DNA of 64,000 bases from Aphelocoma coerulescens (lineage: Eukaryota > Chordata > Aves > Passeriformes > Corvidae), in NCBI RefSeq assembly GCF_041296385.1, contig NC_091018.1, positions 1,433,501-1,497,500 on the forward strand. The letters run 5' to 3'. Every line of letters begins with the position of its first letter. Position 1 is the stretch's first letter. Below the pieces are notes generated by a model. The model was given only the letters and a program-made list of their open reading frames with translations. It was not told where the DNA came from and did not search any database. The position numbers and the translations under genes were made by a program. This document shows positions 1 to 13,800 of the stretch, in pieces.

Positions 1-1030
1 GCACAGAACAAAAGGTTTAGAGATAAACTGTTATGGAGCAGATGCAGAACACAAAGTGCAAGAATGACACTCAGCTCCCCTGTCACAGCTGCACTGGCAG
101 ATGGAAAAATACAAATAAGATATAAAACAATGCTCCAAGATCCATAAGGTGTCTGTTCCATGGTTACAATGGTCCTAAATGCACTGGTTTACTTTTCAAA
201 AAGAATCAGTGTTTAATCTCTAAGTATTTAAATACAATATGTTCTGTGAACAAACAAGTGCTTCTTGCACATGAATTTACTCTGTTCAGCCATTTACTTC
301 TGAGTTGCCCTCAAGGATTTGGACAGCAGGAGGATCCAAAAGAAAAATCATGTGATAAAAGTTACAGATGATCACACAAGCAAGGGATGGCCTGGGCTTT
401 ATCTGTAGCAAACTCATCTCTATGTACAGCAGTTGGCTGAGGCAAAAAAAACCCAACAAAATTGAATTCAAATTTAGGCATATTTAACAACATATGGAGT
501 GTTTTCATTCAACTGGAAGATAAAATTTTTATTATTATTTCATCAAACTTTAACTATCATCTGGAAGAAGTTTTTCATTATTTCCTTAGGATATTTAATT
601 CTCTTACAGTAAAATATTAATGTTCAATCATGTGTATTTTCCTTCTGTTCCTCATTCTCTTCAGTTTGTGTCCATTTAAATGTTAAAATAACAAAATTAA
701 ATAATTTCTTCCTCAGTGTTCAAAGACCATTTCCATGATGAAATAAAAGTTATTTACCACTGCATCTTTATTATACATGCATAGACAGAAATGGAAACCT
801 TTCTCAAAGACCTTATAATTTATTGCAAACAGAAAAAAAAAAAAGGGGGCAATTTGATAATGGAGAACAGTTTAAGTGACACTATTTGGGCTATTGATCA
901 TGGAAAGGTAAAAGACTGCTTAAGGCTTGCTGCAAAATCCTGAAGTCAATTGAATGTCTTTACTGATTTCTGCAGACCTGATTTTCTAGGCAGGATTTCT
1001 GGCAGAACTTAACGAAAACAGAGAAGTTAC
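1..1030. other. Unique AT-rich noncoding stretch
   Basis: No gene or recognisable repeat is seen. The reading frames are short and broken on both strands. The only low-complexity item is a run of 12 A at 833-844 followed at once by five G. The composition is typical of avian intron or intergenic DNA. Confidence 0.6.
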
Positions 1031-1080
1031 TCAGTAGACAAGAAAGAAAGATCATTCCAGATATGAACTAATTATCTCAG

Positions 1081-1500
1081 AGACAGTCAAGATAAGGAAA
1101 TAAAGGTCATATTAGGAAGAGGGATGAATACATCAAGTGAAATAGCACAACAAAAGGTTGTAAGAATGAGAAGACAATTTTCGGTGATGAACAGCATCGA
1201 GGAATCTGTGGAAGGAGCAGGAACAAAAGGACTGAACTGGAAGTAAGACAATGTCTGCACACCTGCAGGGGTAGCAAAGGAGGAGATTGGGGGAGCATAA
1301 TTAATACAGAGATTCCAGGGTAAGATAAGAATAGAGCAGAGAAAAGGAAAACAAGTCATTCTAAACGTCAATGTTAACATAATATTTACAAGACAGACAG
1401 TAAGGAGTGACTGGATCAACACTGAAGAGATAAAGGCAGAGGAAGCAGGTGATAGGATCAACTATAAAGATGGCAGCATTCAGATTGTCACAGAATAGCA
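1081..1500 (+). other. Purine-biased tract
   Basis: By direct count over these 420 bases the + strand is about 69% A+G. Stops are therefore rare on the minus strand, which explains a 124-codon minus-strand frame at 1087-1461. That frame is rich in Leu, Ser, Phe and Pro and resembles no protein I know. A purine-rich sense strand is common in old LINE remnants, but I recognise no LINE wording here, so this is left as a compositional feature. The bias continues weakly to about 1640. Confidence 0.5.
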
Positions 1501-1640
1501 ACCATGATTTCAAAGTGATAGTTCAAGAAGCTGCATGACAGGCCAGGAAAAGAGATGGTTATTTAGGATTTGTCTGAATATGAGTATTGACTGTGTCAGT
1601 CATGCATGTCAGAGGAGTCAGGAGAGGGCCAGAGGCAGAG

Positions 1641-4600
1641 TAATTTAACTGTAAACACCAGGAATTATTCGTCTTTCATTACCATCCCAGCACAAGTTCC
1701 CCTACAACCCAACTGTGAGAGTTTACCAATTAAGACCTGAACTGTCTGCTTAAGAAACTGAAGAAATGGTTTCTTAGGTTATTTTCGGGTTCTGTTTGGC
1801 TGTGCTAGAGAGAGCCTTAACATCAAGAGGTGCATTAATTCATACCCAAAGTAACTGCTCATAGTGATATAACTGCCCAGCAGTCAGTCTAAATATTTTG
1901 CAGTTTTTGTATTACTATGGATGGACAGTTTGAGGAACTCTCTCAGCTACTGATACAAACAGCTAAAATCAAACAAAGCCACTTCCAGCCTCATCTAGAA
2001 TGTGCCAATGAACATTTGGATATAAAATCAGTACCTGAAGCTTTGAGCCATCTAAACCACGGAGATGCTGGCACATAATCACCCTGGAACCACACACATG
2101 CAGACACAGACACTTCATCCATCTGACCATATTAACACACTCCTAATGAGACTGTTAAAGCAATGAAATTACGTTAATGCTGCCTGGGTTGAGCATCACA
2201 TATTTTATAACTTCATTACAGTTTTGAGCTAAAATCTCTCCTCTCCTTAGTGCTATATATATTAAACAAAAAACCCCCCAACACATTATTTGTTTTCAAT
2301 CCCTGCTAGTAAAGATAATGTTATTCCACTTATTATAATGAAGTTAAGTGCTTCAAATAGTCCTTCATGTGGCAGCATCATCTATGTCCTAAGCTGAAGT
2401 GTCCATATCTACCACTTCAAAAAGCATTCTCCTTGCTATGGGTAACCATTGAAATATACCCTGGGCTAAAGACCCCTTCTCATTTCCTGGGAACTGAGCA
2501 TGCTGCTTAGTGAAAAACTGTTCACCACCCATCTAAACTCACAAAAACATATCTAATGTTTGAGTACAAAGGAAAATGACAACTGCACTAACACGATTTC
2601 AGTGCATCTAGTGTTCATAAAGAAATGACAATTTCAAGCTGTCACGCTGCTGAAGAATTCTAAAATTGCTGTTGATGCACCATGTAACCAGAGAACAGGT
2701 GCTAGAGCTGATTGGAGCCCAGTTCATATTAAATAGAGACCTCTGGAAAGGAAAAGCATATTCTGCCAGGGAAATTTGGAGGGGTTCAGGTGATAATGCA
2801 TATTTATGAATACTGGCAAGCCATGGCAAAAGAACAGGAGGTAGAAAGATAAAAAAAAATCTTGGATGAACACGGTGATATCGCAGCAAAAAAGCAGACT
2901 CTTTCTCCACAGAGACATTATTGCCATACACCATGCAGGACAGTCAAACCTTTAATAATAACAATGACACAGCACGAAAAAGGCTTCCCTCTCAAAAAGA
3001 AAAATCAGTGGCTGTAGTTAATGAAAATCCTATTTTCCTAACATTATCAGTATCTGAAGGACAATCTAGGTGCTTTGGGACACCCCACAGCCATTATCTC
3101 ACAGAAGGTTAAATGGAGCTACCAACTCTTCAGCAACTTCTCTCTTTTTACTAAACTCAACAGCAGAACGGATTCAGCTACAGATCCAAAACAAAGATAG
3201 CCAAAGGTGTGTAGAAAGCTGTTTCAGCCAGCATGTAAAACAGTGGGGAGCATTTGGCAGGTTTTAATCTGGAACTAAGTCCCTTCCAAAGAACCCAGAC
3301 AGTTCAATGCCCCTTTTGTACCTCTCAGTCTCTGGAGCTTCTGCTGATTGTTTGACCAGGCTGCCTTTCCCAGAGTTTCTGCAATACTGGGGCTGGGGCT
3401 GCAGAGGGATCCGTGGGGGAGGAAGAGAGAAAAGGAAATAAAAATCGAGTAAGCTCATTCAGCTGTTGGAACTTTAATGGCTGAATTGAAACTCTCCTCC
3501 ATCCTGTTACCTCCTCCTGCAAAACACCTACGAGATGCTCAGTAACCTGGAGTGTTCATCCTGTATCTGCTGACCTCCCTGGAAGTTGTTCAGAGCTCTC
3601 AAACACAGCACACGTGGTTTGGGGACCCCATTTGTGCCACTCTGACATATGGGTTTGCATTAGTCCAACAGGACAGACAAACAGCTGCAAGGAAAAACAA
3701 AGAAAATTTCCCCTGTTCTTCCCCCTCCTCCTGATTCAAGCCCTGAAGCCCCTCAGACTCTCGGGCTGCAGGAGCCAGCACCTGAGCAGGTACCACAGGT
3801 AGTACCCAGTCACTGATTTTTATGGACACAGGGATCTGAAAGAGGCAAAACCAAACTCACCAAACATCTATCATACACAGCCAGAGCCAGATAGTGCTCT
3901 ACAGCTCATGGATGTTATAAATTCCACCTTGACCCCTGCAGCTGCAATATTTTTCTCTTGTAGTTATCCTAGGCTGGACATAGCTGTAAAAAACCCTCTT
4001 TTCTGAAATCCCCTGACAATGTTTGCCTTCATGACCATGTGTTTCAGCTAAATCCAGATTTTGACTATGGCATCAACAAGCATTTTTCTAATATTTCAGT
4101 GAATGACTCCTTGATTCTGCACTGTGTGATGGAAGAAGGAAGGGAATGATCAGATACTGTGGCAGTGGAAACGCTGATAAGATCTTATCAATTTGGTATT
4201 TCAGTCAAAGCCTTTAAATAAACCTACATTTGCATAACTTCTATTCTTCTATCCTTTTGTAAATGCAAATAAAACATCGCCATTGGGGAAACAGAAGCAG
4301 GTTGACAAATAAACCCTTGGGAAAGACAGGTACTTCCAGCTTCTCTTCTGTGCCTGAATATTCCCCCCCCACTTTCTAATAGTCACAGTGGAGAGCATTT
4401 TTCCAGGCCCAAGACACACAGGTTTGAATTCAGGAATAGCTGAGGAGAATCTAGAGAAGCTTCCCGTGAGATCCAGTTCACAGACCGTGGCTTCAGAACT
4501 TAACTCATGTGAGGTTCCTGTGAACTCGAAGCTTCTGGATTTGAACCCTTCCTTAATAAGAACAAATCCATCGGGTATCCCTTGCTATCTTTGAAATTTG

Positions 4601-7475
4601 GTTCTAGGTTAGCAGAAAAGAAGATATGGTTGAGGCTTTAGGAGGGTAAAGAATAAAAACCCCAAGGTCGCACATGAAGTGCCTGACAAGAACTTTGCCA
4701 GTGACTTGTAGGTGATGTGACAGACAGGGGTGATGAAAGTCTTGCATCCAACAGCCAAATTCTGGTTTTGCTCTGCAGAAAAGGCTTCTTTCTGTTCATA
4801 CCTTACTGTCAGCCCATGCTCTGGTGTAGCGAGAAGCACATTTCTCCTGGCACCCAATGATCTGCACTGGACATCACAAACTATTGCAACCCATCAAAGG
4901 CAGGAAAACACGGCTCTGGTAAGATCACTAAACACATCAGTGGGATAAAGACAAAACAGATCCTGCAGTGGCAAACAGAACACGGAGGAGCGCAGTGACC
5001 TTAACAGAATCACACACACAGCCCCCACGGACAGGGGCTCTCTGCTAATTACACGGGTATTTTGCTAATGTGCCAAGAGAGAACCCAATCACTCTGCTGG
5101 GCCTGCTTCTCAAATCTTTCAAAGGTCAAAATGAAACTGGAAGTAATCTAAAATGTCCTGCTCTTGCCCCTCTGTCCCCAGTGACATTTTGGATCCACGT
5201 GCTGGACTAAGCAGCTTGACACAGAATGCACTCGGCCATGTCTCCACCGAAGGGAGTACATGGAAAAGCATTTAACATTGACTTATTTGTGCTCCCATTT
5301 TAACCAGCTGGAAATCACAGGCTGGCCAGAAACGGATGCATCTAAAAGTCCTGCCTGTGAACATTGGTGTTACAAAATTTAAACGTGAATAAGCAATACC
5401 AGTAACTTCAGTGGTGTCCTGCAAACGGCTCCATTCTCCCAAAAGAAGTCAAATGTTTGGTTCTCAGATTCCCCAGTGGAGGAGACTGGACATGGACAAC
5501 AGAGGACAGAGGCCCCTGAGGAAGTGCAGGGTGTGTAGAAGAGGGGTGGTGAGCACAGGGTGTGAGCCAGGGCACAGGACAAGTTCTGCCCTCAGACTGA
5601 GCCAGAGATGCACTCTGGTGTCTCAGGGTGCAGGCTGTACCCTTTAATGCAACTGCTTTGAGATTTTAAAAATAAATCCTGACTTGCATAGCAAAGGCTT
5701 GTTTGCTTATGACTTTTTCTTTGCAAGTAAGGCTTTAAACTTTCTTTGCCACGAGCTTCCCCTCACTCTCTTTACACTTTATGTGTGGTACAGCACGCAG
5801 GTTTCGTTTCCTGCTGAATTCACACTTTTTGTTTGCTTATATATTTCAAGATCTCAATCAATCATGTTGTCAAAACAGTCTTTTTGTATCATCTACCTAC
5901 CACACTTGTCATTAGAGATGTTTAAAGCTCCAGTGCTGTAGAGAGTCTGATTTACGCTCTGACATCTCCCACACTGAGCTTATTATAGTCATGTATAAAC
6001 TGCCCTTTCACAAGCTTTAATTAGGAAATAACAAATGGTTCAGGAGCATGCTGTTAGGCAGTTTATTCTTTCTAAATTCAGTATTTCCACTGTACTCTAC
6101 CCATCACAATGTTGTGCTATGCAACAATCATGTTGATTTCTGAATTTTTACTTTAACATTTAAATCTCTTTGTGACCTTTTCCCTTCTCCTCCGTCTCCT
6201 CCTCCTCAAACACATTTTACAGTTTTCTGAATTGTTCTAGATGCAATATTTCTGAGCTGAAACAGGAATAAGCTAAAAATAAGCACTGCACCATCAGAAA
6301 ACATTTATTTTATTAAAGGCCCACTGGAGAGGTGGCTTTCTTGGTAACACACCATACTCTCTGCATTCTAATACAACACTACAGCCTTGCAATTTCACTA
6401 GGACTTTAATAAAAACTGAGATGAATTATATTGTTCAGTGGCTTGGAGTCACAAATTCCAGAAAGGGTTATATAGTTCAATTAACCAGTCACCACATTGC
6501 CAGAGCTTATTTTATACAGTAAAATTAACGCTGGGGAAATGCATCTGTAGCAGTTGCTGCAGACCACAGTGTTATATCAAATGTGGTCTGGAGAGATAAT
6601 CCCACAGACCCCAAAATAAAAGGGGGGGGGAAGTCCTAGAGGTCGAACATGAAAGCAATATTTCAGACATGTATCTATGCATCTTGTTTGCAAAACTTTG
6701 CTTTCCATGTTTATAGGTGGAATAGTTTATTTAGAGAAGATGCTGATTTGAACCTCACTGACACAACCAGTCCTGCAGCACCTGTTTATTTCCCAAAAGA
6801 ATGTGGTTTAGTATTTATGAGGCAAAGTCCCAGCCGAGTCCACCTGCAATCAGTCACTGCTGCTTTGCAGCAAAGACTTCTGAACAGATTCATCACCACA
6901 ACTGCCTAAAGATTATTCTATTCCAAAATCCTGTTTTCACTGCACAGCACCAATGGCAGCAACGAAAAGTCTAAAAGGGCTCAAGATGTTTCTCTGACAT
7001 GCTTGGCCAGTATTTCCTACCTGAGAGCTGGTTATTGCTCGGGTACGTGGTGCCCTTCCGCTTTAGCACCAGCTCAGATTACTTCAGGCCACTGTTCCAG
7101 TCGTTGTGGTACCAGACTTGGTCCAAATGCCTCTTCCTTAGCATTCCACAGCCTCTAGTTACTGTCTCCTGTGTAAGAAGCTTCTGCACAGCTCGGTGTC
7201 CAACTGCATGGGGTGGCTGGGCTCTCCAGCTGGCACAGGCTCTCCAAAGGCACTCTCTGCCACAGGCACTTTTGGAAGGGATGCTGGAGAAAGCACCAGC
7301 AGTTGTGATATTTTGAGCTGAGAATCAGCAAAGACCTAAGAATCAGCATGCACACACTCATGGAGGCCTCAGCAGCAAGAAGCACAACCAGCAATGAGGA
7401 ATATTTAGGCTTGCACATTGTCCTTTATAGGGATGTTCACAGCAGGGTCAAAAGCAAAGGCACTGCACACTGGTA
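1641..7475. other. Unique noncoding stretch with minor simple sequence
   Basis: No gene, RNA gene or mobile element was recognised. Small items are a run of eight C at 4363-4370, a run of nine G at 6622-6630, and a short hairpin at 6560-6590. The frames present (up to 105 codons at 6999-7316) have no recognisable domain and are expected by chance at this base composition. Confidence 0.55.
6560..6590. repeat. Short inverted repeat, 9-bp arms
   Basis: The arm CAGACCACA at 6560-6568 is exactly reverse-complementary to 6582-6590, with a 13-base AT-rich loop. It is too short to call a structured RNA gene, and arms of this size occur by chance in a window of this length. Confidence 0.4.
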
Positions 7476-7656
7476 ACTCATCCCTGGAAGGGCTCCAGGC
7501 CAGGCTGCATGAGGCTCTGAGCAACCTGTTCCAGTGGAAGGTGTCCCTGCCCACGGCAGGGGGCTGGAATGGGATGAATCCCTCCAGGGTGAACTATCCC
7601 ACAGCAAAACAAGGTCTCTTTCAGGTCCCTTCCAACACAAACGATTCCATGATTTG
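7476..7656 (+). mobile_element. CR1 LINE 3' end, 5'-truncated, sense strand
   Basis: The fragment follows the avian CR1 3' end in order: a CCTGGAAGGGCTCCAGGCC block, a GGCTGCATGAGGCTCTGAGC block, GGAAGGTGTCCCTGCCC, GGCAGGGGGCTGGAA, GGTCCCTTCCAAC and a GATTCCATGAT tail. CR1 is a non-LTR retrotransposon, and most genomic copies are short 3' pieces left by incomplete reverse transcription. No coding sequence is present. The copy is odd because about 36 extra bases lie between the GGGATGA block and the GGTCCC block, where the usual CR1 wording runs straight through. That extra piece resembles 8698-8735 (see the separate entry). Confidence 0.9.
7576..7613 (+). repeat. 38-bp segment inside CR1 shared with 8698-8735
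   Basis: An ungapped alignment of 7576-7613 with 8698-8735 matches at 32 of 38 positions. Both contain AGGGTGAA, then TATCC, then CAAAACAAG. It lies where this CR1 copy departs from the usual consensus. The similarity stops on both sides. Confidence 0.55.
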
Positions 7657-10395
7657 TTTTACTTGCTGAGATAAACACACGAACAGCAACTTGCTTTGTC
7701 AATGCCTGGCAATGTGGAACATTCCCCTGCTTGGGAACCGATCAGTTTTCCTCCATGAAAACAAGTCTTGGGGGCTGCTCAGGAAGCCTGGCTCTGTAAG
7801 AGGCATTCTGAGAGGTTTTTTTCTGTGATTTCCATAGAATAAAAACACATGTATTCAGAAATACTAACACAATACCTCATTAAGCCCACCACACAGCACT
7901 TGATAATGCACAAATATGGATTTATTTGACACATGAAGATAGATGCATCGTTATAAAAGGGGCACACTGGAGTGCACTGGTGATCAAACTAAGCCCAACC
8001 TGTTGAAAATTGTATTTCCACTTTATTAGCTCCAATCATTCATCAACTTGCAGAGAAATTCTTGCTCAAACAACATCTTTCTCAAAGGGTTCTTTGGGGA
8101 ACAGAATACATAGCTTGTTTTAAAAACTGATATATTTTGTTTTAATAAAATGTTTGGCTTTGAGTACACAGACTGATACACTCTGTCGAAATGTGTTAGA
8201 TCCCTAGATAACTGCATAACACCAGAGTATTATCTGACACGTTTTTGAAGTCTATTTTTACTTATTTTATCTATTATTTTATTTATGTTTGGCGGTAGGC
8301 TTTATTTTTATTTATTCTCATTTGTTACTTCCAAAGTTTAGCCCTGGCATTTCATCTGAAGGTTCTGTGTGCTTTTGGCACGCTCTGAGGGAGACTGCTG
8401 GGACTGGGATGAGCAAACTTTGTCCTAGCTCTTGTATCCCATAGGATGTGGATCTGAAATGGAATTAGGCTGAAACAGAGCCATATTCAGCTGTGTGCTG
8501 AGTGACTTCCAAAGCAGGGGAATTTTCCACTTTCCAGGAATGTGTTTACGTTGCAGATATGAAGAACTAATTTCCAATTCTTCTAGATCTGACTCGAACT
8601 CTCATTTACTTATCAGGCCTGTTATAAATCCTGGGCTTGCCTATATCATTTTGTGATACAATTTGTTATTATCCTTCTAGATAAAATAAGTGTGAGTGAA
8701 TACCTCAAGGGTGAATTATCCTATATCAAAACAAGAAAGTGAAACAATATGTAAATTATATCCAAAGGTTCCAAGGAATAAAAATGACAGAATTTTAAAA
8801 TTCCAATAAATAACTGAATAGTTACCACTCTTTACAATCTCTCTGATCTCCTGAATGTTTTACCAGATTGAGTTTCCCAAGGCAAAAATACAGTTCCAGT
8901 TTATAAATAATTTCCTGAATCTACAGAACTTACAGGCAATAAAGAATCTCACAGAAGTCTGAATATCCATCCTTTTTACCACAGGAGTTTCCTTGCTCCG
9001 GTCTGTTTTTGCAGACAGGCTCTAAATGTGACCATTTCCTGGGTATTTGCTTACCCCTCCTTACAGCAATTACCCTTTTTTAGCAGGGAGGTTTATTGTA
9101 CCAGCAACCAAACACCTTTCAAAGTCCAACAGGCAAAATTCGGTATCACCTGGAAGGATCCATCTGGATCAATTTAAACAGCCACAAGTGGCCATATCCT
9201 GAATGTTGAGACTATTCTATGAAATCCAAGGCAAACATAACAAACTCAGAGGGGACTCGGAGTCTTCAGTTACACCTTAGTGAGATACACAATTTAACCC
9301 AAATAGCATCACTTGTAAACTTCTCTATTATTCTCTGTGAAGTTATTCCAGTAATTTGCATTGAGAAATCCCTGTTTTTAATGTGTAAACAAGCAGAAGA
9401 ATTGAAGAAATGTTTCCCTTCTATTTCATTCTCATACCCGTGTGCTTCTTCCCATCCAGAATCCACCCTCAGCTCCCCAGAATCCCTTTGTCACAGGTGA
9501 ACAATGCTGGTATTTCTGCTCTATTACAGGAACAGCACATCTTCCCTGTGAATGGCTGCACAGCTGAACAGGCCTAAATTAAGTTTCTCTGTGTTGTGAA
9601 GGTGCCTGGATTGCACTGCACATCAGCTGCACCTCTCCTCCTCCCCGAGGCACAACAAAGGCTCTGGGTGCACAATGTACCACAGCTGGCACAGATGGAA
9701 TGCCTGCACAGAGTAATTCAGGTGTTTGGACTGATATTCACTACAGGAGAGGCAGAGTTTAGTGTGAAATGCATCTGAAAAAGTAGCTTTTCAAAAACTG
9801 TCTGCCTTTCAGTGTATGTAAGGTGGAGAACAGATGCACAAACCCATTCCCTCTGTGGTGCTTTTAATGCTATCAAAAATTCCTTCCAGGAATTCAATAT
9901 TCTGAGAGGCAGTAAAAGCACAGAGAGGCCTAGAATCCAAGATAGCACAAGAGCACCAAAAAATATGGCAAACTCTCTGAAAACACCGAAAATTTAATGG
10001 ATTCAAGTAAAGAGGGGGAAAGAAGCAGGGATATTATTTTGCTGTGCCTTTTGTTTTCTTCCCCCATCTTCCCATTCTGCTCTGCAGTCTCAAGCAGGAG
10101 TGTGTGTAGTCCTAATTAGAGTTGGAAGCCTTCGTGGGGAGGAAGAGCTGTGCCAAGTGATGGCACAAAGCTTCAAATCTGAAAGGCTAAATAGCCCCAT
10201 AAAGTCACAGTCAGATGTGTGCTCTGGCTCTGCTGAGGGACGGCAGCTCATGGGCTGTGAGTGAGGAGGAGCCACGGAGCAGTGACAAGAAGCTCAAGTT
10301 AACAAGACCTGCTGGGAGGAATTTGCTGCAAACAAAAAGGTAGACAGGTCTTTCTTTCTGGTTCCAGTATGTTCCGTGTTGACTTTATGAGCTTT
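7657..10395. other. Unique AT-rich noncoding stretch
   Basis: No gene was recognised. Around 8250-8330 the DNA is a low-complexity T/A-rich run built from TTTAT-like words. The remainder is ordinary unique sequence with short broken frames (longest 93 codons at 9219-9500, no domain). Confidence 0.55.
8698..8735 (+). repeat. Second copy of the 38-bp segment
   Basis: This is the partner of 7576-7613 (32 of 38 identical, no gaps). There is no CR1 wording around this copy, so it may be the source and the CR1 copy the recipient, or both may come from an unrecognised older repeat. Confidence 0.5.
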
Positions 10396-10414
10396 CCCCC
10401 CCCCCCCAAAAAAA
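10396..10414. repeat. Homopolymer junction, 12 C then 7 A
   Basis: Twelve consecutive C at 10396-10407 are followed directly by seven A. Such runs slip easily during replication and sequencing, so the exact length is uncertain. Confidence 0.9.
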
Positions 10415-10784
10415 GCACAGAAGTCTTGGTGAGCAGTGTAAGGAAGTCATAAAGAAGCTCAGAAGGGCTGATGCCTGCAAGGACCAGGGCCAAAGTCCCA
10501 CATGGCTGACAAACAAGCAGTGGGAATCAGAGGAAGGCACTGCAGAGTCAGGATGCTGAACATGGGATGGATCACAGAGCCCATCGTTCTTGATAAGCAG
10601 CCCCTGTGAAACGAAGCTCTAATACCTCACTGCATAAAGCACTGGTTGCTCTTCAGCTGAACACACAGGTCAAACACGTCCAGGCAAATATCTGAGGGAG
10701 CTGTGACTCCGCTGCTCCTCTCTGTCAGTTTGGGTTTGGATCCACTCTGACTCCTGCTGTGCTTGTGGGGATTGAAACAGGACA

Positions 10785-10840
10785 GCTCAGAGCTGGAAGG
10801 GCCATTGAGCCAAGTCTCAGTAATGTGTGAGTACCTCCTT
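10785..10840 (-). mobile_element. Possible very old CR1 3' end, antisense
   Basis: The words CAGAGCTGGAAGGGCCATTG and GAGCCAAGTC resemble the antisense start of CR1 3' ends (a GGTTGGAAGGGACC-like block followed by a GATCATCGAGTCC-like block). The match is short and diverged, and no further CR1 wording follows, so a chance match is quite possible. Confidence 0.3.
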
Positions 10841-13800
10841 CCAAACTGGGTTATTGACAGGAGTCATTCCTGGTGGGTATTTACACCCTGAACAAGGAGC
10901 ACAGTCCTGACATCATTAATTAAGCAAATACACGAGCTCATTAAAGAATACAAACCCAGAGAAGGCCTCGCCACTTCTGTGAGTTAGGTCTTGCAATCTA
11001 TTTATCCTGCCAAAATGACACATTTCTAAAGCTTTTACACCTACCTGAACTCTGCTGTTTTTCAAGGGGTTTCTGTGATACTCCAGCTGCAGCAGGTAAG
11101 CTTTATAAAAGCACACAATATTTTATGTCATACCTTTCATCCTGAGATATTTCAAAATCTTAAATTAAATTATAATTTGGACAAAAATAATTTATTACAG
11201 CTCTGTAGTGCAGCCCTGTTCGATGGTGCGATGAACTAACCATTATTTCAAAGACCACAGCACACCAGGTTTGCAAAAAAAAAGAAAAATCCTGAAGTGA
11301 CTGTTAACCTAAATGCAGATTAATATCAACAGCAAATCACTTGCGTATTTCTTTCAGGATTGACTCAGGAAGTCTGAAATAATTTCTCACAGGCTGCTAA
11401 ATGCCAGTTAGCAGGGGGCCTTCTGCTTATTTGTTTGTCTTCTATATGAAGAAAGACTTTTGCCTACCTGAGCTAGACCCAGAACTGTCAGCTACTCCCC
11501 AGCTCCTGCATAAACCACTGAGGTGTCCAGACCCTGAGAAGTATTTGAAATTAATATTTGAAACCATCTGGTCAAGAAAAATATACTGAAGCTTGAAAAA
11601 AAGACAAGTGTCAGGAGACAGAGACATAATTAATTCAATTTTAACATCCATACAGAGGCAGTGCTAAGGCAGGACCAGGGGAACCAAGAATTTAATTTCT
11701 CTGCTCCAAACTTTCTGCCACTCTGGAAGAGTAACTGCGACTGCTGCTGTCTGAAAATGCTTTCAGCAAAAGCCTCAGCATTCCAAATGGGCCCGCAAAT
11801 CTCATTCCTGTATGGTTTTTAAGTTGTTTAGTTCTGAATCAGCAGTCTAAAAGTGTGTTTAAACACTGCAGGTAACCATTTCCCAAGGAACAAACAGGGA
11901 GGAAATCAGGTTATAGCGAGGGCACCCAGCAGGACTCTCCTACTGTCTGCTCAGTGTCAATGTAAACTGATCCCTTTAAGAAAGACACTCGGGGAGAAGG
12001 GAACAGATTGTGGGAAACATGTTCTGCATGCAAGAAAGAGCCAGGAGATGGAATGCTGGATACTATGAGATAATTATGCACAGGGAAGAAAAGAAGAATC
12101 AGACAGGGTAGCAGCAGAATAACAATATTTCAGGAGATGGGAGCTGTACAAACCAGGCTGACTTGAAGGAGCACGAGGCAGATAATAGATGAGCATCCTC
12201 TCTCACTCTGCGCTCACTTACTAATTCATGGAAAATAACTGCCATGCTGCAACTTTCTGATGGTTTATCATTGTTCAGGTCACTAAAACTACTGGTTTTG
12301 CCAACCATTGAATTACGAACTAAACAAGAAACATACTACAGAGAACTGTAAATGTTTATGCAGTAAATAAAAAAAAATTACTTTCAGGCATGCTAAAAAA
12401 ATGGATTATGACAGCTGAAAAATTGAGAAAAGGTTGCTGTAATAAGCACAAAAAACCCTACCTAGAAAGATGCTAAGTAGGCACAAATCTGAGCTGTGGG
12501 CAGCCCAAAACCTCTCTGCATGTGACCTTCACTCCAGGGGGGCTGTAAGGAACAAAATCTCCCTGGGTACAACCTCATAACACAGCACCTCACACACCAC
12601 AAAAAACCTGAGAGCACTCAAAGGAGAATGGGATGGAAATGGGGTCCACTGCCACAACATCAAGAGATTTAAATAGGTTTCAACTAGTTCTAGCAAGGGT
12701 CTAGCAGAACATAACACATCTAGCCTATCAAAAGTGTGGGATTACCTCAGTGACTAATGTAAGATAATGATACTTAAGATAGAAATTTTTGTTATTTTGT
12801 GGTGTTCTACTATGGAGTCAATAAAGGCACTACAAAAGTGATGCACGGCCAACAGAAATGACCCATCTGAAAAGAAATTTAGTTCTTTATGTTCAAATCC
12901 ACTTGACTATTGCGAATTTGAAATATCAACTCTTAATGAATTTATTTTTTAGTAGAGATAATGTAATTAGACAAGAGAGCCTGAAAATATCGTTTGGGAA
13001 CAATGTGGTAAAAAATGGATCAGGGAAACAAAAGTCACTGGCAAACAAAAAAAGCATCTGTGTGTATTTATATATGTACATGTGTGAGAGAGAGCTGACC
13101 TGGGCCAGTTGAGGACTGAGTGTCCCTTTTGCTTTCCTGCATATGCACAAGAGAAAAGAAAAAAGTCTTTTAAACTGACTCATTCTTGAAACAAACATAA
13201 GACTTCCATGAGCAGTAAAAATCTGGTCAAAGAAGTTCTCAAGCCTTAAAATGATGACCTCTTCCTATTTTAAATAATCAGTAAGCCCATGGCAAGGTCT
13301 GAGCTTTTGTTTATCTTCTGAACCTGCTGCTTCCATTCTAAAACCTTTATAAACAGAGCAACAGCACAAAGCTAAACAGGGGTTTCAGCACTATCTGTAA
13401 TATGTAGCCTATGAAGAAAATAAACTCTAATTTTAGACTATGAGAGAGCAACAGCCATGAGTGTGCTTGTTTTAAGCTTTTGCTTTAGGAAGAAGGAAAA
13501 GGAACATGGCACAAGTCATCACTAGACAAGATTCTGAGATTCTTTCCCCCAGTTCACAAATTCAACTTATCTCAAGAGCATGAAGACAAAATAAAACCAA
13601 AAGAGAACACTGTGGATGGTCAGCAAGGAATGGTCAGCAAATACCACTTTGCCTGCAGGTCCCTGTTACATCACCCAAATAACAGAGACATTTGGTGCTG
13701 CGACTACAGAATGTGAGAGGGAAGGGTGACTACAGCAAGAGCAAGGAGCCTTCATGGAATACAAATTATGGAGTACAAATCACAGATTTCAAAACTGGAA

